In this document: piece after piece, positions 1 to 5,080 of the stretch | Numbering within the stretch: position 1 is the first letter of the stretch | How the letters are laid out: each line of letters starts with the position of its first letter | NCBI GenBank assembly: GCA_946530775.1 | Contig: CAMNAH010000043.1 | Coordinates: forward strand, 1 to 8,131 | Reading direction: 5' to 3' | Source of the DNA: an uncultured Coriobacteriales bacterium | GTDB lineage: Bacteria; Actinomycetota; Coriobacteriia; Coriobacteriales; Atopobiaceae | Length of the DNA: 8,131 nucleotides | Translations under genes and position numbers: made by a program | Notes under the pieces: model-generated | The model's input: only the letters and a program-made list of their open reading frames with translations | What the model was told of the DNA's origin: nothing | Databases searched by the model: none

Positions 1-33
1 GCCTTCTCAGGCATCATCTTCGAGCGCGTGTGA
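1..33 (+). CDS. Possible C-terminal tail of an upstream gene (partial)
   Basis: Frame 1 reads A-F-S-G-I-I-F-E-R-V and then TGA at 31-33. Nine of the ten sense codons end in G or C, which matches the codon habit of the genes in this window; the other two forward frames do so less well. Ten codons are too few to name a product, and this frame could be open by chance. The next promoter-like element begins three bases after the stop, so if the gene is real the intergenic space before the MFS gene is 117 bases. Confidence 0.4.
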   Translation, partial: AFSGIIFERV

Positions 34-35
34 CG

Positions 36-44
36 TGCTATGAT
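36..44 (+). promoter_or_regulatory. Extended -10 promoter for the MFS exporter gene
   Basis: The bases TGCTATGAT form an extended -10 element: TGn followed by TATGAT, which matches the TATAAT consensus at five of six positions. No good -35 hexamer lies 16-18 bases upstream, which extended -10 promoters tolerate. Transcription would start near 51, giving a leader of about 100 nucleotides that contains the short ORF at 84-104 and the ribosome binding site at 138-142. The promoter is inferred from sequence only. Confidence 0.5.
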
Positions 45-83
45 GGAGACTCCGCCGCCCGCAGCCCGAAAGGAACAGGATCG

Positions 84-104
84 ATGAGCAAACGCCGCAG
101 CTAA
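84..104 (+). CDS. Putative six-codon leader peptide (M-S-K-R-R-S)
   Basis: ATG at 84 opens a six-codon reading frame ending in TAA at 102-104. AAAGGA at 69-74 precedes it with a nine-base gap, a good ribosome binding site. The peptide contains K-R-R, which fits the Arg/Lys-X-Arg/Lys pattern at which macrolide-bound ribosomes are known to stall, as in the leaders of erm and mef genes. Its last codons overlap the 5' arm of a stem that could hide the binding site of the following MFS gene. The caveat is that the same frame is open from position 3, so the six codons could be a chance open end; the upstream codons of that frame look non-coding (poor GC at third positions). Confidence 0.35.
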   Translation: MSKRRS

Positions 105-143
105 CAGAAGTCCGATCATCCCAACTTCGATCTAGCTGGAGGC
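94..143 (+). promoter_or_regulatory. Candidate translational attenuator covering the MFS gene ribosome binding site
   Basis: CAGCT (98-102) can pair with AGCTG (134-138), and GCC (94-96) with GGC (141-143), leaving a small internal loop. The 3' arm contains GGAGG at 138-142, which lies eight bases before the MFS start codon. Inside the enclosed loop, GAAGT (107-111) can pair with ACTTC (124-128). The 5' arm lies within the leader ORF, so a ribosome paused there would break the stem and expose the binding site. An alternative pairing exists between GATCGA (79-84) and TCGATC (127-132). The pairings were found by eye; no energies were calculated. Confidence 0.35.
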
Positions 144-150
144 TCCGCTT

Positions 151-1422
151 ATGGAATCCGATCTTCGCGGGGGTGCAACCCCTGAGCAACCTTCGAACGT
201 CAATCTCTGGACCCGCGACTTCACGCTGGTGACCTTCGCCACGGCGCTCGGCGCCATCGGCGAGATCGCGGGCGAGTTCGCGCTCTCGTTCTTCGTCTTC
301 GACGAGACGGGCTCCACGCTCGCCGCGGCGCTCGTGCTGGCGATCCAACTCTTCCCGCGTGTGTTCGTGCCGCTCGCCATATCGCCCATCATGGACCGCC
401 TGCCCCGCAAGCTCTTCCTCGTGGCGGGCGATATCGTCTGCGGCATCGCCTATGCGCTCCTGGGGCTTTGGCTCTACTTCTTCGAGTTCTCCTACATCTC
501 GTATCTCGTGATCTCGCTCGTGCTGGCGTGCCTGCAGTCGGTCGACAGCCTCGCCTGGACGAGCATCTACCCCTCCGTGATCCCCGAGGGCGCCGAACAG
601 AAGGGATTCGCCATCTCGTCGATGCTCTTCACGATCCTCTCGATGGTGATGGCGCCCGTGGCCGCGATCCTGCTCGACACCATCGGCGTTGCCATGATCC
701 TCATCATCCAGGGCGGCCTTGCCATCTGCGCGGCGGCGATCGAGAATCTCATCCATGTGGCTGACAAGCCCCGCGACGACGTGGGGGAGGAGCCCTACAC
801 CTTCTCCGCGTGGGCCGACGACCTGCGCGAGACGGGGCGCTACCTCAAGGAGGAGGACGGTCTGCGCAGCCTCATGGGCTACATGGCCATCTCGAACGGC
901 ATCGGTACCGGCTATTCTCCGATCCTCGTCGCGTTCTTCCGCACGGCGCCCGGCTTCACCGTGGCGATGTACTCGCTCTTCTCGGTGGTATCGAGCGCGG
1001 GGTACTCGCTGGGCAGCGCCGTGCAGTACCGCGTCGACGTGCCCCGCGAGAAGCGCCTCAAGACATGCTTTCTGGTCTATCAGTTCTACGACCTCATGGA
1101 TTGCCTGCTGCTGTGGCTCCCGTATCCGCTCATGCTCGTCAACCGCGCGCTCTGCGGTTTCGCCGGGGCCAACAGCTTCATCCTGCGCAACGCCGCCATG
1201 CAGCGCTTTATCCCCGAACGCATGCGCTCGCGCGTGAACGCATTCGCCGATGTGCTGGTGATGGGGGTGGGCTCGGTGATGAGCCTTGCCATCGGTTATA
1301 TGGGCGATTTGGTGGACTACCGCTGGTGCATCACGCTCTGCGGTGCCCTCAGCCTTGTGGCGAGCTGGATTCTGATTTGGCGCAGACGTCGCATCGTTAA
1401 CGAAGTCTTCCTCGCAACCTAG
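151..1422 (+). CDS. MFS exporter, drug:H+ antiporter-3 (Mef-like) type
   Basis: This is a 423-residue integral membrane protein of the major facilitator superfamily, the usual length for a 12-helix exporter. Residues D51-E-T-G-S-T and the motif-A-like loop S78-P-I-M-D-R-L-P-R-K87, between helices 2 and 3, follow the order seen in Mef-type macrolide pumps (T-G-S, then D-R-x-x-R-K). A hydrophilic central loop lies at about 204-235. A second family segment, residues 350-376 (P-E-R-M-R-S-R-V-N-A, then G-S-V-M-S-L-A), matches the loop 10-11 region of that group. The tail after residue 410 is basic (R-R-R-R). Such proteins export hydrophobic compounds using the proton gradient; the substrate here cannot be read from the sequence. 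The ATG start is supported by GGAGG at 138-142. The gene seems to be transcribed alone from the promoter at 36-44. It favours TCG and CTC codons more than the adjacent binding-protein gene does, consistent with lower expression. Confidence 0.9.
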   Translation: MESDLRGGATPEQPSNVNLWTRDFTLVTFATALGAIGEIAGEFALSFFVFDETGSTLAAALVLAIQLFPRVFVPLAISPIMDRLPRKLFLVAGDIVCGIAYALLGLWLYFFEFSYISYLVISLVLACLQSVDSLAWTSIYPSVIPEGAEQKGFAISSMLFTILSMVMAPVAAILLDTIGVAMILIIQGGLAICAAAIENLIHVADKPRDDVGEEPYTFSAWADDLRETGRYLKEEDGLRSLMGYMAISNGIGTGYSPILVAFFRTAPGFTVAMYSLFSVVSSAGYSLGSAVQYRVDVPREKRLKTCFLVYQFYDLMDCLLLWLPYPLMLVNRALCGFAGANSFILRNAAMQRFIPERMRSRVNAFADVLVMGVGSVMSLAIGYMGDLVDYRWCITLCGALSLVASWILIWRRRRIVNEVFLAT

Positions 1423-1473
1423 TTGGTCGAATGGCGAGCCCTTCGGGTCCGTTCAAAGGCTGAAAGACGTTTA

Positions 1474-1502
1474 GGGCAAGCTTTTATGTTTCAAGCTTGT
1501 TT
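1474..1502 (+). terminator. Weak hairpin after the MFS gene, possible terminator
   Basis: CAAGCTT (1477-1483) pairs perfectly with AAGCTTG (1493-1499) around a nine-base loop, and three G·U pairs (1474-1476 with 1500-1502) could extend the stem. The hairpin lies 52 bases after the MFS stop codon. Only a short GTTT follows it, so as an intrinsic terminator it would be inefficient. It could instead protect the 3' end of the message. Confidence 0.3.
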
Positions 1503-1504
1503 CA

Positions 1505-1550
1505 CGGTACAGCCGTTCGTCCTCACGTAAGCAGCTAAACGGTTGTATCG
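1505..1550 (+). repeat. Long inverted repeat upstream of oppA (operator or RNA hairpin)
   Basis: The left arm CGGTACAGCCGTT (1505-1517) and right arm AACGGTTGTATCG (1538-1550) can form 13 consecutive pairs, 11 Watson-Crick and two G·U, around a 20-base loop. Both departures from perfect complementarity become G·U in a plus-strand RNA, which hints at selection for RNA pairing, but two cases prove nothing. The right arm covers the likely -35 hexamer (1543-1548) of the oppA promoter, so a protein operator is the main alternative. No U-tract follows, which argues against a terminator. Confidence 0.5.
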
Positions 1551-1570
1551 GCATCGCCACGTGCTAAAGT
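1543..1570 (+). promoter_or_regulatory. Probable oppA promoter
   Basis: TTGTAT (1543-1548) resembles the -35 consensus at four of six positions. After a 16-base spacer comes TAAAGT (1565-1570), four of six for -10, preceded by TGC at 1562-1564, which makes an extended -10. The MFS promoter has the same TGCTA core. Transcription would start near 1577, about 56 bases before the oppA start codon. The -35 box lies inside the right arm of the inverted repeat at 1505-1550. The call is moderate because both hexamers are imperfect. Confidence 0.4.
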
Positions 1571-1572
1571 TT

Positions 1573-1604
1573 TCACGATGTGACAAAAGTAGCATGCTTT
1601 TGTT
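1573..1604 (+). promoter_or_regulatory. Two small dyads at the start of the oppA leader
   Basis: TCAC-GAT-GTGA (1573-1583) is a perfect short dyad at the predicted transcription start. It is flanked by TTTT and, two bases off register, by AAAA. The next dyad is ACAAAAG (1583-1589) pairing with CTTTTGT (1597-1603); its loop overlaps the palindrome AGCATGCT (1591-1598). Their position at about +1 to +28 would suit a repressor site or a 5' mRNA hairpin. I do not recognise either as the site of a known regulator. Confidence 0.3.
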
Positions 1605-1615
1605 CTCTGTACACG

Positions 1616-1625
1616 AAAGGAAGGA
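1616..1625 (+). promoter_or_regulatory. Ribosome binding site that fixes the oppA start
   Basis: AAAGGAAGGA contains two Shine-Dalgarno cores; the second (AAGGA, 1621-1625) lies seven bases before the ATG at 1633. This supports ATG 1633 over the in-frame TTG at 1543, which lies inside the promoter and would put 30 residues in front of a clear signal peptide. Confidence 0.8.
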
Positions 1626-1632
1626 ACGTACG

Positions 1633-3978
1633 ATGAAGGACCTGACCCGTAGGAATTTCCTCTTCGGTTCGCTCGCTGCTGCCGGCATGACCCTTGCCGC
1701 CTGCAACAACAACCAGGGTGGCGGAGACCAGCCCGCCGATGACGGCGCAACCGATGAGGGCGGCGACGAGGCTGCTTCCGGCGATACCCCGCTGGTTGTC
1801 GGCTACTCCAACTTCTCCAGCAAGTTCTCGCCGTTCTTCGCTGAGACCGCATACGACCAGGATGCGGCCGCCTTCACTCAGATCGCCCTCTACACCTATG
1901 ACCGTCTGGGTCAGGATGTCTACCACGGCATCCAGGGCGAGACCCGCGAGTATAACGGCACCGACTACACCTACTATGGCGCGGGCGACGTCGAGATCAC
2001 CGAGAATGCCGATGGCACCGTCTACTATGACTTCACCATCCGCGAGGATATGACCCACTCCGATGGCGAGCCCGTCACCATCGACGATGCCATCTTCACC
2101 GCCTATGTGCAGTGCGACCCCACCTACGACGGCTCCTCCACGCTGTTCTCGATGCCCATCGAGGGCATGGAGGCCTATCGCTCCGGCATGAGCTCGCTCT
2201 ACAACCTCATCGTCGCCGCCGGCCGCGACAACACCGACTTCTCCCTCTGGACCGAGGATCAGCAGAAGGCTTACTGGGACGGCGCCGACAAGGCCGCTCT
2301 CGCCATCGCCCAGGAGATCGTCGACTACCTCATCGCCGCCGGTGTCAACACCGCCGAGGATGACCTCTCCGTGGTCGTTCCCAACTGGGGCTTCGAGCTT
2401 CCCGAGGGCTCCACGATTGAGGACTTCGGCGCACTGCTGATGGAGTCCTACGGTGGCGACATTGCCTCCCTCGTGGGCACTGAGAACGCCGGCTCCTCCA
2501 TCGACGACGTCTTCCCCGAGTACTCCGACTACCTGGTGGGTGTCTCCACTGGCGAGTCCGCTCCCAACATCTCCGGCATCCAGAAGACTGGCGACTACTC
2601 CATGCGCGTCGTCGCCACGCAGGTCGATGCCACGATGATCCAGCAGCTCCAGCTCAACCTCTGCCCGATGCACTACTACGGCGACAAGAGCCTCTACGAC
2701 TACGACAACAACTCCTTCGGCTTCCCCAAGGGCGACCTCTCCAGCGTTCGCGCCAAGACCACCCAGCCCATGGGCCCCGGCGCCTACAAGTTCATCAAGT
2801 ACGAGAACGGCGTCATCAACTACGAGGCCAACGACTCCTACTTCCTTGGCGCCCCCAAGACCAAGTACCTGCAGCTCCGCGAGATGAGCGATGCCGATAA
2901 GCTCAACGGCGTCCTCACCGGCACCGTCGACATCACCGATCCGTCCTTCTCCAAGGACAACCAGAACGCCATCAAGCAGGCCAACGGCGGCGATATCACC
3001 GGCTCCGTTGTCACCACCTCCACCGTCGACAATCTGGGCTACGGCTACATCGGCATGAACCCCAACAACGTGTGCGTTGCCGGCGAGCCCGCCTCCGACG
3101 CCTCCAAGAACCTGCGCCGCGCCTTCGGCACCATCTTCGCCGTCTACCGCGACGTGGCCATCGACTCCTACTACGGCGAGGGCGCCTCGGTCATCAACTA
3201 CCCCATCTCCAACACCAGCTGGGCTGCCCCGCAGGCCACCGATGACGATTACCGCCTGGCCTTCTCCACCGACGTCGACGGCAACGACATCTACACCTCC
3301 GATATGGACGCCGAGACCAAGTACGCTGCCGCCAAGGCCGCCGCGCTCGGCTTCTTCGAGGCTGCCGGCTACACCGTCGCCGATGGCAAGGTCACCGCTG
3401 CCCCCGAGGGCGCCAAGCTCGAGTACGAGGCCATGATCCCCGCCGACGGCTCCGGCGACCACCCCTCGTTCATGGTCATGACCGAGTCCAAGGCCGCCTT
3501 CGCCGAGCTCGGCATCAACCTCATCGTCAACGACCTCTCCAACTCCGCAGACCTGTGGACCAAGATCGAGGCCGGCCAGCATGAGATCTGGTGCGCCGCT
3601 TGGGGCGCCACCCGTGACCCGGATATGTATCAGATCTACTATTCCGACGCTGCCAACCCCGAGAAGGCATCCGGTTCCCGCGTCAACCCCAACGGCGGCG
3701 TGAACCAGGGCGGTTCCAACTACATGTATCGCATCACCGATGCCGAGCTCGACGAGCTCATCATGGAGGGCCGCACCTCGACCGACCAGGCGTTCCGCAA
3801 GCAGATCTACAAGGCCGCACTCGACAAGGTCCTCGACTGGGCCGTCGAGATCCCCGTGTACCAGCGCCAGAACGCGATCATCTTCTCGACCGAGCGCGTC
3901 AACATCGCCACGGTCACCCCGGACATCACCACCTTCTACGGCTGGATGTCCGAGATCGAGAACATCGAGATGAACTAG
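1633..3978 (+). CDS. oppA: Peptide ABC importer substrate-binding lipoprotein (SBP_bac_5 type), Tat-type signal
   Basis: This 781-residue extracytoplasmic protein captures the substrate and delivers it to the OppB/OppC channel. It begins with T5-R-R-N-F-L-F-G, a twin-arginine motif, then a hydrophobic stretch ending in the lipobox L21-A-A-C24. Export may therefore be by Tat, with the protein anchored by lipid at Cys24. Residues 25-52 are an acidic, Gly-rich linker. The family 5 core then runs from about 53 to the end and includes G-P-G-A-Y-K-F (381-387), Y-F-L-G-A-P-K (403-409) and the A-W-G-A-T-R-D-P-D segment (656-664). Typical OppA proteins have about 540-600 residues; the excess lies mainly at about 165-312, between the first core segments and G-I-Q-K-T-G-D-Y-S-M-R-V. 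Codons are highly uniform (TCC, GAC, ATC), as in strongly expressed genes. It has its own probable promoter and is followed by a hairpin before oppB. Family is secure; peptides as substrate are likely but unproven. Confidence 0.92.
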   Translation: MKDLTRRNFLFGSLAAAGMTLAACNNNQGGGDQPADDGATDEGGDEAASGDTPLVVGYSNFSSKFSPFFAETAYDQDAAAFTQIALYTYDRLGQDVYHGIQGETREYNGTDYTYYGAGDVEITENADGTVYYDFTIREDMTHSDGEPVTIDDAIFTAYVQCDPTYDGSSTLFSMPIEGMEAYRSGMSSLYNLIVAAGRDNTDFSLWTEDQQKAYWDGADKAALAIAQEIVDYLIAAGVNTAEDDLSVVVPNWGFELPEGSTIEDFGALLMESYGGDIASLVGTENAGSSIDDVFPEYSDYLVGVSTGESAPNISGIQKTGDYSMRVVATQVDATMIQQLQLNLCPMHYYGDKSLYDYDNNSFGFPKGDLSSVRAKTTQPMGPGAYKFIKYENGVINYEANDSYFLGAPKTKYLQLREMSDADKLNGVLTGTVDITDPSFSKDNQNAIKQANGGDITGSVVTTSTVDNLGYGYIGMNPNNVCVAGEPASDASKNLRRAFGTIFAVYRDVAIDSYYGEGASVINYPISNTSWAAPQATDDDYRLAFSTDVDGNDIYTSDMDAETKYAAAKAAALGFFEAAGYTVADGKVTAAPEGAKLEYEAMIPADGSGDHPSFMVMTESKAAFAELGINLIVNDLSNSADLWTKIEAGQHEIWCAAWGATRDPDMYQIYYSDAANPEKASGSRVNPNGGVNQGGSNYMYRITDAELDELIMEGRTSTDQAFRKQIYKAALDKVLDWAVEIPVYQRQNAIIFSTERVNIATVTPDITTFYGWMSEIENIEMN

Positions 3979-4018
3979 TCTCGAGTCCTTGTCTTTGATC
4001 TAGCAATAACTGTTTTCG

Positions 4019-4066
4019 GCTGCGCTGCCGCCCCCGCAATGGGGACGGCAGCGTGAGCCGTGCAGC
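4019..4066 (+). promoter_or_regulatory. Strong intercistronic hairpin between oppA and oppB
   Basis: CGCTGCCG (4023-4030) pairs perfectly with CGGCAGCG (4046-4053). After one bulged A (4045), CCCC (4031-4034) pairs with GGGG (4041-4044), leaving a six-base loop. GCTG (4019-4022) and CAGC (4063-4066) could add an outer stem. No U-tract follows, so it is not a classical terminator. Such hairpins after binding-protein genes commonly block 3' exonuclease decay, so the binding protein is made in excess over the permeases. The remainder of the 102-base gap shows no convincing promoter. Confidence 0.65.
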
Positions 4067-4075
4067 GGGGGTGAT
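4067..4075 (+). promoter_or_regulatory. oppB ribosome binding site, supports GTG start
   Basis: GGGGGTGAT resembles the extended Shine-Dalgarno GGAGGTGAT with one change and ends five bases before the GTG at 4081. Its G-run could also pair with the C-run in the upstream hairpin: GCGGGGG (4065-4071) with CCCCCGC (4031-4037), seven bases. That pairing would exclude the inner part of the main hairpin. Confidence 0.7.
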
Positions 4076-4080
4076 AATCC

Positions 4081-5067
4081 GTGAGAAAATACATCATTAA
4101 GCGCATCCTCATATCGGTGGTGATCCTCGTCTTCGTGGCGTTCATCATCTATGTGCTCATGCGCTGCCTGCCCACGTCCTATCTCGAGCAGATCGCGCGC
4201 GAGAAATCCATGCAGCCGGGCTCCAAGAGCTTCGACGAGTGGATGGAGCAGCTCTCCGCCACCTACGGCATGGATAAGGGCATCGTGCCCGGCTTCTTCG
4301 CCTGGTGCGGCAGGGCCATTCGCGGCGACTTCGGCGATTCTTGGAAGTGGACCGTTCCTGTAACCGAGAAGTTCGCCGATTCGGTGTGGATCAGCTTCAT
4401 CATGGGTGCGATCTCGTTCTTCTTCGAGATCATCATCGCCATCCCGCTGGGCATCATCGCGGCTACCAAGCAATACACCAAGGTCGACTACACCATCACC
4501 ATCGTCGCCTTGGCGTGCTTCTCGTTCCCCACGTTCTTCTTCGCATCGCTTCTCAAACTGGTCTTCTCGGTGCACCTGCACTGGTTTGACCTCGGCGGCC
4601 TCATCGGGCGCCACTACGAGCAACTCGATGCCATGGGCAAGTTCCTCGACAAGGCCAACCACCTTGTCATGCCCATCGTGACGCTCGTGGTCATCTCGAT
4701 CGGCTCGCTCATGCGCTATACGCGCACCAACATGCTCGAGGTCCTGAACGCCGACTACATCCGCACGGCGCGCGCCAAGGGCCTCTCCGAGAACAAGGTC
4801 ATCTACCACCATGCCTTCCGCAACACCCTGATCCCGCTTGTCACCATGCTGGGCGGCTCGCTGCCGGGCCTGTTCGCGGGCGCGCTCATCACCGAGACCC
4901 TGTTCTCCATTCCGGGCATCGGCTTTGTCTCCTACCAGTCCATGGTCGCGGGCGACATCCCGTTCTCCATGTTCTACCTGGTGTTCATGGCAATCCTCAC
5001 GCTGCTCGGAAACCTGATTTCGGACGTTCTCTACGCCGTGGTCGACCCACGCGTGCGTATTGCATAG
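4081..5067 (+). CDS. oppB: Peptide ABC importer permease OppB
   Basis: At 328 residues this is a normal-length OppB/DppB-type inner-channel protein with six likely helices. The start M-R-K-Y-I-I-K-R-I-L and a first helix at about 9-28 are typical. A large extracytoplasmic loop follows (about 29-98), with further helices near 100-128, 137-164, 195-212, 254-274 and 297-322. The cytoplasmic EAA loop that docks on the ATPase is clear at 225-252 (A-D-Y-I-R-T-A-R-A-K-G-L, then F-R-N-T-L-I-P). The C-terminus ends with the family pattern D-V-L-Y-A-V-V-D-P-R-V. The start codon is GTG. The stop codon merges with the ribosome binding site of oppC 13 bases downstream, so the two are probably translationally linked. 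Whether the importer prefers oligopeptides, dipeptides or another small ligand cannot be told from this subunit. Confidence 0.93.
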   Translation: MRKYIIKRILISVVILVFVAFIIYVLMRCLPTSYLEQIAREKSMQPGSKSFDEWMEQLSATYGMDKGIVPGFFAWCGRAIRGDFGDSWKWTVPVTEKFADSVWISFIMGAISFFFEIIIAIPLGIIAATKQYTKVDYTITIVALACFSFPTFFFASLLKLVFSVHLHWFDLGGLIGRHYEQLDAMGKFLDKANHLVMPIVTLVVISIGSLMRYTRTNMLEVLNADYIRTARAKGLSENKVIYHHAFRNTLIPLVTMLGGSLPGLFAGALITETLFSIPGIGFVSYQSMVAGDIPFSMFYLVFMAILTLLGNLISDVLYAVVDPRVRIA

Positions 5068-5080
5068 GGAGGTGTGACTC

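Noticed and set aside
40..87. Short ORF starting ATG-ATG at 40
   Set aside because: Its start lies inside the -10 element, so it would not be on the transcript, and it has no ribosome binding site.
170..182. GGGGT/ACCCC hairpin in codons 7-11 of the MFS gene
   Set aside because: Five pairs with a three-base loop; it might affect early translation but could equally be chance in GC-rich coding sequence.
1486..1530. Fourteen-codon ORF (M-F-Q-A-C-F-T and on) between the MFS gene and oppA
   Set aside because: Only a weak AGGG precedes it, it starts within the loop of a hairpin, and it lies upstream of the predicted oppA transcription start.
1543..1632. Earlier TTG start for oppA, adding 30 residues
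   Set aside because: The TTG falls in the probable -35 box and would bury a complete Tat/lipoprotein signal peptide. ATG 1633 has a strong ribosome binding site.
1573..3582. Very long antisense open frame of 669 codons opposite oppA
   Set aside because: Its composition (Gly, Val, Asp, Leu repeats) is the mirror of the uniform GC-ending codons of oppA, and it shows no domain or ribosome binding site. It is a shadow of a strongly biased gene.
4023..4053. Intrinsic terminator after oppA
   Set aside because: The stem is strong but is followed by TGAGCC, not by a run of T, and the downstream genes need the transcript. A stabilising or partial-attenuation role fits better.
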